From Whitmania pigra (taxonomy: Eukaryota > Annelida > Clitellata > Hirudinida > Haemopidae), in contig JAJTWR010000067.1 of the NCBI GenBank assembly GCA_021613335.1, positions 1,251,501 through 1,315,500 of the forward strand: a stretch of DNA of 64,000 nucleotides, given 5' to 3'. The notes beneath the pieces are model-generated. The model had not been told where the DNA came from and did not search any database. It saw only the letters and a program-made list of their open reading frames with translations. The first letter of the stretch is position 1. Each line of letters opens with the position of its first letter. The translations under genes and the position numbers were made by a program. Below are positions 12,501 through 39,897 of this stretch, piece by piece.

Positions 12501-15500
12501 TGGTCAGCAATGAATCCATCAGCACCCTCTTCTATGCCATCCATCTGTGGGTTGGAGGCATTTTTAAGTTGAGGTTGATGAATGATTAATTGAATTGATG
12601 TAATATTAGCTGAACTCAATTGCTAAATCAGTCACTGTTACAATGCCGAATAAAAGCTGTTAATCTTGTCTTACAAAGTAATAACAATAATAGTAAATAA
12701 ATTAGACATTGATAATGATTATGTTATGTGATTAAAGTAACAAAAAGAATCTTCATTATCAATCGGCTTAAATTCTTAACACTCCAAATGTAAACAAAAT
12801 CCTAAGTCACCTGTTGATCAGGCTGCATGAGTTCATCCTGAGGTTCATCATGTTGTTGGTGTTGCTGATCATCGCCATGCAGTTGCTGCTGTTGTAACAT
12901 CAGTTGTTCTTCCTGCGGCTGGTCTGCAGAGTCCGTCACTCCTGCTTCCTCCTGCTCCTTGAGGCCTTCCTCGTCGTCGTCTCCAACTCCATCGAACTGC
13001 GGCAGACCGGAACCGTCCACCTGCATGGAGACGACGTCATCGGTTCCGCTCCTATCCATTGCAACCATGTCCCCGAGCCCGGCATCTCCGGAACCCCCGT
13101 GGAGTCCTTCGATGTTGAACTCCATCGCTTCTCCTGCCTCGATCGATGGCTGTGCCGACCCTATCCCTACCTGGGTCAACATCTGTTGTGCTCCACCTGA
13201 AATGTGAGATTTACTGGTAAGTTCCAGGTGAATGATGTGCATCGAAGCCATCAACTTGTGATAAAGTGCATGACAATTTCGATTATTATTGCTGTTGTTA
13301 TGCATGGCACAAGGGTAAATCAAATAATTAAGTAAATTAAAGTACACTGGAAATCCTACCTGCTCCTACAACTGAATACAGTTGCTTTCCAGCTGCTTGG
13401 TTCAAAATCTGAGCAGTTGGCATCCCTAAAAAAGCAGAGTTCCATCAATTAAGCTTCCTAAAAATACTTATTAAACAATTTCAAATTATCAATATTAATC
13501 ACAAACATTATTAATTGATTATTAATCGACATATAAATTGTAATGCATTAATTATCAAATGGTAATCATTAATTTCAACTCACTGATGATCGTCGACATG
13601 GCAGGGTTCTGTTGCGTCACCACGTTCGGTCTCGAAGCCACTACTATGAATTGATGACCCGAGGTTCCCTGCATGGGGGTCGGCTGCCGAGGCATGGCCG
13701 TGATGATCTTGGTAGAACCCCCCGTAACCTGGGTAGAAGGTCTCTGGGCTGCAATCACGATGGTTTGTTTCGCCTGAGCCCCCGCCCCCATCTGCTGATT
13801 TGCTCCCGGCTTGCCGATCGATATCAAGCCCGTCGGGATGTTCTTGATTAAAGAACCACCACCGGCAGCTCCTAGACTCACCTGGAATTGTCGTAATATT
13901 AATCGACCGAAGGTTAGAGTTTATATCAAAATGGTTTAAAAATCTGATTTTAAAACAAATGACGATATGTCTAGTTGTATTCACCTGTTGAGTTCCAGAA
14001 GCCTGAAGGTTAGCAGGCGTTATGATGGTCGGCTTTCCAGGTGTGCCAGGCGTCTGGTTGTTGACGAGCTTCAGGAATGTGGCACCTTGGGGCATGCCTT
14101 TGCCAGTCTGTTACAGTAGTTTAACAATGGTCATCAACATCGATAAAGCCACTGTGATGTTATTTAACTTACACTGTAACTACCAATGAAAAATAAGACA
14201 GGTGCAACTCGTAATCACCAATTACAAATTACAATAGTGGCAAAAGTAGTTACACGGCAACACTTGGAAACACTAAGGTTAAACAAATAAAAGTACCGGA
14301 GCACTCTGCTGGGTCTTGACGAGCGTCACAATCTGAGGCTGAGAGGCCGTCGTCCCTGCCAGGGTGGTGCTGGTCTTGACCGTGATGATCTGCTTTCCCA
14401 TCTGAGACAGCTGGGGCACCTGTTGCGGAACCCCCTTGAGAAGATTAGAGGTGGCAGTGGGGGTGGCCATGCGCAATGTCTGTCCTCCAGAGACAAATGG
14501 AGCTGAATTAGAAAGAACATCGTAGAAATGAGTTGTCTCTTCCCTGGAGACTGATTGTGATGCTGAAGAAGAATTATGTTGTAGTAATTTGTAAATAGCA
14601 TATTTCGTGCTAACAATTAGAATCAAACTACATCGCTCTCAATAATATTGTGCCACAACACCAGGGGCGATCAGTACGATTGCACATTAGAAACATCGAC
14701 CATTAACTGATAATGTGTAACAGGTGTTTAGAAAATTTAACATTTACAGTACCTTATTTATAATAAACAATTTCAATTTTGTAGTACATTACTTAACTTA
14801 AAATAGCTGTTTTTTTTTTAAAACTCATCTAATCTGCCTACTTTGTGTCCTGTTGAGGGTAGCAGAGATCTTCAGCGCAGAAGTGGGCATGTTTTGATTG
14901 AAGACTCTAATACCAGAAGAGGAAACAATCTTTGTGCCATGAGTCTGTGGTGTTCCCATAACTCCCTGGTAATTTTTATTATTAAATTATATTCTGATAA
15001 AATTGATAATAATGTTTATGATAAATGCTAATAACAATAATGGTTTTTAATGTAATATAAATTGTAAATAATTTTCAGAATGAATAATATTACATCGGAA
15101 CATTGAAATATTAAGATTTATAATCACTTTGTAGACTTGCAATCATAAAGACAGATAACTAGATAATAATTATATTTATAATCAGCTAATAAAAGATTGA
15201 GCAACAAACAATGGGTCTAGCAGGAGACAGAGTGATGATCTGGGAGTGAGCAGGCTGAGAGGCAACAATCTTCAACAGTTGGGGGGCAGAAGGGGTCTGA
15301 GGCTGCTTGTGCCTCACCTGCGCCGGGGTCGAGCTCAGTCTGATGGTCGGTGCTCCTCCAGAAGCAGGAATGGAAGACATGACACTCGGGCGAACGGGAC
15401 CTGCTCCTGGTGACGAACGTGGAAATTGCAGTACGAGTAATTTTATTAATGCCATCCTGCCAGGGGACTCTATCTGATTAGGGCGCTATGCAAATGGCAG

Positions 15501-17681
15501 AGCGATTCAAAGTGCTTTTGCATCTCGCTTGAATGTAAATAGCACTCGCAAGATTGGCTAAACACAAAACCATTAACAAATCTTCACTTACCAACTGCAG
15601 CCGGCTTGAAAGCAGTGGCCTTGAGAGGCGACAGAGGAGCATTGACGGTAGGCATGCCTGCTGCCATGATGGCCGGAGTGGGCTGTGGCTTCGGTGGAGT
15701 GACCGAAGAGGCAGCAGCGGCGACGGCCGGGAGGGGGGTCGCGGGAGTGGCCATGTCGTACTTCTGAAGCTGCAACAAATAGGCATCAGCAGTCGGTACA
15801 GCACCCCAGCAGATTTCCAACGTGTTGGTGCTTGCCCTAACCAGCTGAACCCTAGTTGGTGCAGCTGGCTTTTCTGTCTCGAGAAACCAGAGATCCTTGA
15901 AGCAGACCTGATAGACAAAAGGCAAATACATTTTTAGAAATTGTTGTCATTTTTAAATATAATTGTAAAATTTTAGCTTATTAACTATAACATTGGTACG
16001 ATATCTTTTACTCGGCAAATTAACGAATCACAAAGTTTATTCCGACCTGGTTATTCCAGGCTTTGCGATATCCATCCCTGCCACTCCAGATGTAGAGCCT
16101 GGTATGAGCAGCCACTGCACAGTGACCGGCCCTTGCTCTAGGAATGGCATCTTCTACCGTCTCCATAGTCAAGCTTTCCCATCTCATTGTATCTGCAGTG
16201 GTTAGAAATCATTAACTGTCAGTCCGGTTTTGTAGCAATGCATTTAATGAAAATAATAGTAATAATAAAAATAATAATGGTGACAAAAATGATGTCAGAA
16301 TTTTCTATAAATTTGATGTGGGTTCTGTTTAATTAGTATATAATCTAATTGCTCACCAAGATTCAAACATCCCAGTGTGTTCGTACACTTCCACTCCTTC
16401 TCGTGAGCAGCCATCTTCATTTCGTCCATAACCAGAGGCACCCAGCCGCCGTAAACATACATCTTGTTACCGATGACCGTAGCCGAATGAAGACTTCTGG
16501 GCAGCGGAGGAATGCCCTTCACGGCTGGACTGTACCAAGACATTGTACCTAAAGTTCAAAAAGGTTTTGTTGAATGGAATTATAAATTTTAATTTGTTTA
16601 ACAAATAATAGCCATTCAAAAACATAAATGATACGTTTTGCTTGACTAGTGCTACTGACTTGTGTCAAAGATCCATAAATCACCAAGTCTGCAGCCACTC
16701 ATTCCACCATAGACGACAATCTTGTTCGTAGACGTGGTGCTTTCCACATAGGCCACGGCAGTGTGCGACTCTCTCGGTGGTGGAGGCTCCCCACAGATGA
16801 CAGGGAGATCCCAAGAATATGTACTCATGTTTGCCTTCATTTCCAATATGTACAGGTCATTCAGGTATCTGAAATATGGATCAATATCATATTTGAAGTT
16901 CAAATAATAATTAGAACAGACATTCGCAGAAATTACATACTTTGGAATATTGTTCTTTGGGTCATCACTCTCATTTGCAAGTCCACCAAAGAGAAATACT
17001 TTATTGCCAGCCAAAGTGAAACTGTGGCCTTTGAAAAAAGAAATATATATTTAATTAAAAACTAAAGTAAATAGTTCTCCAACATATATATTCAATTTTT
17101 TACAAACCCAATCTAGGACAAGGAGGATTTCCATTCCTTGGTGGCTTTGGCTTCAGTTTCTTCCACTCCCATTTCGTGGCATTAAGTTCATATAAGTCAT
17201 TCGAGTACTTTCCATACTCCACCATGCCTCCAAACATGAGAATTTTTCCAGACTCATCACAAACGAATCCATAAGCAGCACATCCTGGAGGGGCTTCTCC
17301 CTTAAGAGCTGGAATGAACCACTGGTTGGTTGCTGAAGAAAACATACATCATTTTTAATCGGTATCAAAATCGTTCTCAATTGAATTCGTCAAATTAATA
17401 TAGTCTACTAAACACATACGAAAGCAATAAAAATAATTTTACGATAATACGAAATTCTAAGATCGCCAGCGCCCATAAGGCGAGCGCCATATTGAAAATA
17501 TCTATGCGGCATATGGCGAACCTGTATTGTAAACGTGCAATTCGTCGACTATTCCTTCGTTGCCCCCGCCAAAAATAATCATCAAATCTTGTATTGCAAC
17601 AGCTCTGTGGCCGTGCCGAGGCCTAGGAGAAGGTCCGCCTGCATTTGTAAGTCTTTTCCACTTCAGTATGGGAGCCGCCAT
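9572..17681 (-). CDS. HCFC1: Host cell factor C1 orthologue
   Basis: HCF is a nuclear transcriptional co-regulator that tethers chromatin modifiers to DNA-binding factors. The 23 exons in coding order are 17522-17681, 17108-17332, 16941-17028, 16660-16868, 16357-16548, 16047-16192, 15592-15907, 15210-15406, 14842-14965, 14297-14502, 13985-14107, 13584-13881, 13360-13425, 12811-13196, 12413-12544, 12086-12211, 11876-11954, 11680-11783, 11328-11564, 10852-11040, 10402-10714, 9823-9877 and 9572-9620. All phases agree, giving 1339 aa. Exons 1-6 encode the six-bladed kelch propeller ([38 protein letters not shown]). Exon 7 begins the Fn3 region ([16 protein letters not shown]). The middle is short and T/Q/P-rich with poly-Gln in exon 19. 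Exons 19-21 hold the C-terminal Fn3 pair ([44 protein letters not shown]). Exon 14 carries two Taspase1-like sites. No vertebrate HCF-PRO repeats are seen. Confidence 0.95.
12988..13023 (-). other. Tandem Taspase1-like cleavage sites in HCF
   Basis: Exon 14 encodes [17 protein letters not shown]. Taspase1 recognises Q-(F/I/L/V)-D|G followed by acidic residues. QVDG is at 13012-13023 (about residues 842-845) and QFDG at 12988-12999 (about 850-853); the second is followed by GVGDDD, a full match. The site lies between the kelch and C-terminal Fn3 halves, where cleavage would give the two-chain form. Confidence 0.65.
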
Positions 17682-18282
17682 GTTGAAAACAAAACGATAA
17701 AACGATTAATGTCGATACGCAGTCACGTGCCCACAGACGCACATTATGAGAGGACTGGCTTTCATATAATGACAAATATAATTTTAAAATTAAAAAATAT
17801 TTTAAAAACATTGATGTTTTTAAAATTTAAATTTTGATGTTTTGAAAAATTATTTTGTAACAGCGTTCACTACTGACGATATAGTAAGTATTGTTAATGA
17901 AATGCTCCATAATATAAAACACAAAATTGCTTTAAATTTTAATTAATGTTTTCGATGCTTTGAATGACAATCCGACGCTTTACTTGTGCCCCGAACACTA
18001 GGTCTTTTAATGCTTTTTGACCTGGCATCGCGCAGTCAGTGTTTGGGTTGCTTGATGTGTGTACAGCTTTTTGTGATCCGAGATAAATACGTATAGGAGG
18101 ATTCTCTAACTTAACCAATAGTACAACTATAATTTTTGGGCATATTAGCCATAATGAAAGATCTCTGGATAGAAAATGGATAATGTCGACGTTGATTAGC
18201 TACCATTTTTAAATTAATAATTGGTAAATTATGAAAGTGTAGGCTGGTTGCTGCCTACCTTGCACGACCAACTTTCTGAAAA
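17682..18282. promoter_or_regulatory. Head-to-head HCF / ERG-channel intergenic region
   Basis: Only 601 bp separate the two start codons, which point away from each other. No other coding sequence is visible. Both promoters and 5' UTRs must fit here unless non-coding first exons lie inside the neighbour. The sequence is AT-rich, with some CpG near the HCF end. Confidence 0.5.
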
Positions 18283-32739
<14,457 letters not shown>

Positions 32740-34348
32740 AGAGCTCAGAGGTCACAGCCCGCCTCACCTACGTTCGTGTCGTCGTGTTGCACCTCGCACG
32801 GTCTTTTTATTTGTTAACAATGCTGCTGCCCTGTCGAGCCGACTTCGGCCAGGCCGGGCAATCTGATCGTGACGTTGTGGAAGTTTTTTTTGTTGAGGGT
32901 TTTTAATTTTCACTTTTGTATGTCTGAATCTTTTTTGTTTCTCGGCAGTGCACGATCTCGTATGGCCTCGTTTTCCTGCTCGAGAATGGGAGAACAGTTT
33001 GGATGCTTTTTTGTTTCATCAGATTTGTCATACTGTGCCTATTTGATATCCTCATATTCTTTCTTCTTCATCTATACATACTTAAGGTTGTGGAAAACAC
33101 GTTTTTTTCCCTTTCTCCTGTCGTTTCTAGTCAATCAGTCGGTTTTTTCAGGATCAGCTTCGAAGTGGAGAAGTCGAACTCAGTCATTTTTGGCTGTCGA
33201 AATTTGATGCGCTCGCTTCTTACGTCTGTCTCGTTTATTTTTTAACTACTTACGAAGTTCATATCGGTCAGACACTTCGAGATATTTTAGGTTTCCCATT
33301 CATTTTTTGTTGTTATCTCAGTCATGGTGTTTCTTTTTTGCTAGTTTTCTTATTTTTGTTGTTTTGAAATCAAAATATTGTGCATTAACCCCAACAATTC
33401 AACCAATGTGAAATCAATTGGCTCGAATTAAAAGGTTCATGAAGTCCATTCTTTTGCTACAATTTTTTCTGATAATGTTCATTCTCAGTCAATAGCTTCA
33501 GTATCTAACGGTATTTTTTCTGATTATGTTTTATTTGTAACGTGGGACCCATGATCCACAATCTCCTCCAGAATCCGTCATAGGGACATTCCTCACTGTA
33601 TCTCTGGCTTCGAAACAACTGCACATTTTTGTTCGTATCGGTTGTACATTGGGTTTTTTAACATCCATGTTGTTGATGATCACACGTTGTACACGCTAAT
33701 ATTCATTTTCGTTGTAACACTTGCCAGTTCCAAGAACTGGTGAAAATTGATAATTAGCCAATTTTTAATCTGTCCACCATTTACATAGCGCTCCAGGGCA
33801 TCCCCTCGCAGTGCAGGCTGTGTTGAGAACATGACCGCTATGACCGTCACCATTACCACCACATTAAGTACACATTTAATCCATTTTCATGAGAGCCCAA
33901 CAATACCATGGGGAATGTCTAGGAATGCAAAAGGCAACATTAAGCACCCCAAGGATGCCTCTAAATGCAGCACCTATATCTCAAGTCATCTAAAATATCC
34001 TGCTGTGCAAAGTTTCTGAGAGTTAACGGTGCCATTACATCAGAAATTAATAAAAGACAGCTCATAGAGCACATTGTACATGCAGTCATCCAGATTTCAT
34101 ACCAAAGATGAGTACAGAATGGGAGGGAAAACCACTCACTATTTTAGTGATCATTTGATATTAATCAAGCTAGAAAATAGTCTAAGATAATGAGAATGCA
34201 TGCAGGAGTCTCCAATAACAAAATGAATGGAAAAATCTCCGATTGTAGTTGCAGGGCCGATCGAATAAAATTCACAAAATAAAACGGCAAGTGAATGCTG
34301 CAACCTCTACTGAATTTTTGCCTCTGTTGAACAATTTCTCGTGCTCAA
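32740..34348. other. Convergent 3' intergenic region of ERG and CREB3-like genes
   Basis: No coding sequence is supported. It should contain the ERG 3' UTR (T-rich from about 32880 to 33350) and the CREB3-like 3' UTR. Medium ORFs here are T-rich and lack domains. A 26-bp segment at 33811-33836 recurs, with three mismatches, at 54325-54350. Confidence 0.5.
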
Positions 34349-37300
34349 TCAGAGGTCTGTTTTCTCGAAGTCCCAATGTGACGTGCGATTGTGGCTTTCA
34401 AGGACCACGGTGTACTGCTCGGGCACTTCCTCCCCAGATTGGTCTTCAGGATAATCTTCGTGGAGCGATGTGGCGTCGTCAATCCCAAAAGACTTCAGGT
34501 GGTTGAGCAGAAGTTTGGGAGAGGTTCCATACTCCTCGATGTAATCCATCCTCAACAGGCTCGGTTCTTGAAGTATCTTCCTACCGGTGGCTTTGCAATT
34601 GATTAATTAGTGATTAAATGGTTAGTTAAATTTGCATACAAATATAAATACTAAAAAAATAAACCACAACAAAGCATAAGCTAGAATCAAGCCACAACAA
34701 AAATGAAATCAAAAATGCAACAACAAAATGTCAAATGGCATCACATCAAATTCATGATTCATATTCAAATGATCGGTTCAACTCACACAAAGATGATTGG
34801 ATGAGGTCGTTTGACATCCTCATATTGTGATCCTCCAACCAGGGAACCATACTTGGGAAGATAAAGAGGGCAAAAGACAACAAAAGTACCTGGAAAGAGC
34901 AGACGGTGATACTAATGATACTAATGAGAGCAATAGCCGTTTATGATGCTATTATTATCGTTAACTTTATTAACTATTATTGATATTATTAATACCATTA
35001 TTATTGTATTATTAATAATGCTATAATGGGTGATTTTATCCCTAGGGCTAGCAGCACAAACAATCTCAACATTAAGGGCGAGATCCTCAAGAACCAATGG
35101 TATCTCACCATGAGGCATCCTCCGGCTTGCATCTGCCTCTTCCTGGCTATGACGGTTATCTGCGGCTGGAACAGGAGACCCTGCAGTTTCTTCAGCTGGA
35201 GTGCCAGAGTTCTGTCGACAACATGAAAGAGAGTTTGCAAAGAGAGGAGCAACCGTTTCAAATTATGCATCAGAAATTTCTAATCACAATTTAATTCTCT
35301 AAGTCAGGTTGCAAATTTCTTGGTAACCATGTAATCAATATTAAACATTAACATTATCACATAATAACTATTATTATAAGTTACATTTATTATAATTATA
35401 AATTATTCTTATTATTAATATTGTAAATTAAAGTTATTATAATAAATAATAAATATCTATTAGCCAAATAATTTACTTAACTGATAAATACTTAGCTCAC
35501 TAAACTAATCACGAATTATGCAATCCGAAGGAAAGCTCACAGGTTCTGCTTCTGCAGTTTTTCCACCTTCACCTGGAGTTCCTTGTTCTGCTGGGTGCAA
35601 ATCTTTACCCTCTGCTCCAGGCCCTCCACATAACTCTGCTTCTTCATCCTGCTTACCTTGGCCGATATCTATAAAACGGAACGGTGCTAATTAATGAATT
35701 GATGCTATAGCAACTAATAATGCTTTAGAGCTAATAGCAGTACTAGGAAACAATACCACGTCAAGAGTATCATACATAACAGCTACTTCATCATGATGTT
35801 GAAGATATGAAGAGCAAATTTTAGGATGACATTACCATCATCATCATCATCTATTAAATTGCTAGTATCAGTATTATTTTTTTAGTATTATCACTTCCAT
35901 TTTGGCCACAATGCTGTCAAGTCAAGACAATGACACCATTAGATATTTGGGTCTTGGCATGTTCTATTGTTTACAAAAAAAAATTTAAGCTAAAAATATT
36001 TTATGGACCAACCTTGTTCCTGATTTTCCTTCTGACAACCTTCAGAATCCTCTCTTCGTCCCTGGTCAAAGGCACGTCCACAGGCAGGTGGATGCCCTCT
36101 TTGGCCAGTAGAGACTGCTCATCTTCTGTCAGGATCGTGCACTAAACGGGAGGTCAAACACAAGATGAGGTCATAGCCGTGACGGATGGAAATGACAAAC
36201 AAAGTCGAATGATAGATGCATATTTGATATCAACAATTCCTTAATGATATCACAATATGCGCCACAAAAATTTATTTATCCATTTTACCAACTAATTTAT
36301 TTCTCAATTAATTTAGCATTTGTTATTAAACATTTTGAAGCTCAATAATCAGCACCTTTCTAAGTAACATGAAATGTTCATTCATTCAAGACATTAAAAT
36401 CATTCAACAAATCGATCCTGTAACTTGCGTGATGATTATCTGATTGAGATCACTGATGCATTACTATTTGTATAACGATAATAATCAAACAATAATTAAT
36501 TTATAAATTTTATGAATTTAACATTGCAGCCTTCCATAGAATGCTGGGGGCATTTCTAAAGCTATAAATGCAATTCAGTTCCTTCATCTCTGAACTTAAA
36601 TGTGGCTGGAAAAGTGAATCACAGGTTATGACTTTCAGCAGAAATGGGACAAGTACAAGTACTCATGGTCCAAGTACAAGTATTCAAAATTCAATCAAGT
36701 ACAAACACATGTACTCGGGTCCAAGTACAAGTACTTTAAAATTATGAGCTATAAATAAGCACTCATACAAGTACATCACTAATTTATCTCTGCTCCATTG
36801 CCCAAATTGCATAAAGCAATTGTTTAATGTAAAACTTTAATTGTTCAATGTTGTTCCAATCTTATCAACAACAACCGTTCTATATTTACAAAACTTACAC
36901 TTTGCAGATATGTCTTTTCCTTTAATTAATAAATGTTGAACCCAAACAAACTATTTTACTTAATAGGTGAAGGGATTTTCAGTGCCCTAAAATGCCTATT
37001 ATATATACTTGATAATAATAAGTAATAATGTTCCAACATTAGATACAGGGTATTTAATGTGTCATTTTAATGGTCGACTATTTCCATATGTCGATAATTA
37101 ATCACTTTCCAAAACTTTGAGAGGTCATTGTGCCTTTCCCTCTAAATGAACTTTCATGTCCTAGATTTTATGCTCATGTCATGCGCAATGTTTCCTCTAA
37201 TTTTTTGGATTCTGTGACTAAAAAGTAAAATTTTTTTCAATTTTTTGCGGACAATGCGCCAGATTATTATCGTTTTATTTGTGTCCTCAACTTGCTATGA

Positions 37301-38858
37301 TACCACAATAAACCTTTTAGTGCATGTTTAATATATCAACAAGTTAAGAACTGAACAAGAGACAAGAGTTACAAGTTATAACATCACTTATTGTTATTAT
37401 TAAAACATTATTGTATACTATTGCAGACATTTTACATTATTGTATACTATTGCAGACATTTTACATTATTGTATTCACAATAGTATCCTCTTGCAAACTC
37501 TAAAAGCATTCTCACTCCATGAAACAATGTGCTCGTTTCACAATCCGTTTACATATATACAGCTAAGAGGGAACATTGTGAAATGTGACGCAAATGACGT
37601 TTATCTAGAGTTTCGGAGTGACATTTATATATTTTAAGCATAGATCAATATAATTAAATTCAGAAAATCTTGTCAATTCTCAAACCCAATTGAATAAAAA
37701 GGGATGTGTATTCATGGTAACTTTCATATCACATCAATTATGCATATAGAGGTCGATAAACAAGCTTTTCAATAAAATTGGAACAAGTACTGGAGGTCCA
37801 CGTACAAGTAACAAGTACCTGAAATCGGTACTCAAGTAGTACTCGAGTAGAAGCGCAAGTTCCCATGTCTGACTTTCAGGGTCATGAGGTGAGGATAGAG
37901 TTAAGGTTGTGGATAGGGTTAGAGTTAGAGTTAGGGATAAACTTAGGTGTCAAAGGTTGTTGCCTATAAGTTGGCTTTTGCCAACAACCCCCCCCATGTG
38001 TGTGCTTACCTGAGGCCTTTGGGGAGCAATCTGATTCGTCACTGGGACAACAATCAACGTGCCTTGAGCTGAAAGAACACCAATCTAAATTAAAACATGT
38101 TCGACTTGCATGCATCCTATATTACATAAAACAAAAAAAGCAAACTAATAATAATAACCAAATAATACTTCAACTGGTATTATTATGTCAGAGGGATTCA
38201 GTAAAGTGAATAAGCATTAAAACCTGAGTTACTCTGAGCCAAAAGAGATTCAAAGTTCTGGAAGGATTCCTCAGAAGTGTTGGGTGAATCACTTTCGAGT
38301 TGTGTAGTTACAGAAGAAAGATCCCCAAAAACATCGAGTTCCCTTATTTCTGTCTGTGGATCCAATAGGAGTTCTGTCGTGTCCGAGTGAAAAGCATTAA
38401 ATAGGTTTGTGTCGACGGTGGAAAAATCAAAGTTTTGTTCAAAAGCTGAGATGTTATTATTTTCTTGGAGACAATATTCATGATCATGGACTGATGTTCC
38501 ATTGTTTTGGTCGTGATCGGGAAAATTAAACAAATCATCCAGTTCAAAATCGGGAAATTGATTTTCAGGAGACGAGCTCGTTAGACCCTAAGGAGCACAA
38601 AGTTCCACTGTCAAATACAGTTAAATTTACAAATTTGGTTTTTTTGGCACGGTTTACAGCAAATTATATGATATCACACTAAGTAGTCTATAACTTATAA
38701 TTGAATAATCTCTACGAGTAGACAACTAAGATAACCTAACGAGAAGTAAAAAACATAAAAAGAAATATTACATCAGATAAAAGGCTCGGACTGCCGATAC
38801 TTTCATAACCCTCAGAAATCACTTCATTTGAAGAGAAAGTAAATTTCAATGTTTCCAT
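34349..38858 (-). CDS. CREB3-like membrane-bound bZIP transcription factor
   Basis: Eight exons in coding order: 38772-38858, 38224-38587, 38010-38068, 36013-36141, 35541-35668, 35109-35211, 34787-34889 and 34349-34590; all phases agree and give 404 aa. The N-terminal 170 residues are acidic, as in an activation domain. Exon 4 carries [15 protein letters not shown] and ends VVRRKIRNK, and exon 5 continues [18 protein letters not shown], giving the bZIP N-x7-R signature and then the zipper through [10 protein letters not shown]. Exon 7 holds the transmembrane helix ([17 protein letters not shown], about residues 291-307), followed by a luminal tail with GRKILQEP, an RxxL site-1-protease candidate. 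CREB3 proteins sit in the ER and release their N-terminal half to the nucleus after Golgi proteolysis. The paralogue (CREB3 or CREB3L3/4) is not resolved. Confidence 0.92.
36639..37871. mobile_element. Non-autonomous hAT-like element in CREB3-like intron 3
   Basis: An 8-bp direct repeat ACTTTCAG flanks the element (36631-36638 and 37872-37879). The ends are imperfect inverted repeats beginning CAGAAATGGGACAAGT on the left and CAGACATGGGAACTTG as the complement of the right end. Subterminal regions are full of CAAGTACAAGTACT and ACTCGAGTA motifs, typical of hAT MITEs. Inside (about 37405-37475) is a short direct repeat of about 31 bp. No transposase is encoded. Confidence 0.85.
37885..37945. 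repeat. Degenerate telomere-like GTTAGGG motifs
   Basis: The sequence contains AGAGTTAAGG, ATAGGGTTAGAGTTAGAG and TTAGGGATA in tandem. It lies immediately beside the right end of the hAT-like element. Confidence 0.5.
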
Positions 38859-39897
38859 ATTTAGGAGAGGAATCTATTCACAACAAAACAATATTAATCA
38901 TCGAATAATCAACGTTATTTCGGGACACCCACAAAAACATCCCCAAACAGTACGTGTTACATAGATAGTTAAACTCAACCTGGATTAGAGTTTAAGTTGA
39001 CCATTGAATATTTATTTAAATGTACACTTTAAAAAATTGAACTTGACTATATTTTAGCTGAATATATTATTTAATAATAAAAAAAATTGATATCTAATTG
39101 ATTATCCTATATTTTATCGATTTTAAACAAAATATATTCCACCTTAAACAATATTCGACGTTATCAGACAAAAGTGTTTATGTCCCAGATCGCAAATTGC
39201 GAAGTGATTTCTTGAGACCGACTGCCTGGCCTCAATTGAGTAGGTGAGTATCAAAAATGTGAGTGAGAATAAAAAAATTAAATTGCTTTAAATAGTGTAG
39301 TTGCTGTTGGGCGATGCAATATGACATTTCGTACCAACAATCAAAAAATTTAGTTCTCAAATTTGGAATTGGTAACATGTATTGCCAAAACAATATTTGT
39401 TGAGCATATTAACAACGACTTTACCTAAGCCATACTTACTCAATAATACCAGATGACAGCAGAATAACACCTGTCCATTGTCCAGTGTCCAATGTCTTTT
39501 CAATAAAAAACATTTTCCAAGAAAAATGACCATCAAATAATAGGAGTTTTAGCCTTTTTTTGGCCTCAAAATGACTCATTTGGGAATAAGGTAGAATATA
39601 TTTTTAAAAACAAAGTTTTCTTAAACTTTGGCCTGCGAATGCTATTAAAGTAAGCTTGTAATCATTATTTTTACATTCATCGTCTTACCAAATAGTCTCT
39701 TGCGTTTAGGCGTGAAGCCGGATTAGGCCCATTTAAATGATGTAGAAATTTGAAATCATATTTACTCTTCAGTTTTAATAGCAGATCGTCTATATTATCT
39801 TGGACAATATTTGCAAGACTTGCAAGACAAATTATTTATTCGAACAAAGTGAAAGAATTGTGGAGTCTTAAAAACTTTTTTCTTGAGATTAAGAAAA
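38859..39897. promoter_or_regulatory. Divergent CREB3-like / kindlin intergenic region
   Basis: 1039 bp separate the two outward-pointing start codons. No ORF with recognisable content is present. It should hold both promoters, but I see no specific element I can name. Confidence 0.4.

Noticed and set aside
32869..33245. Phe/Ser-rich plus-strand ORFs after the ERG stop
   Set aside because: T-rich 3' region; no homology and no acceptor joining ERG in frame after its stop.
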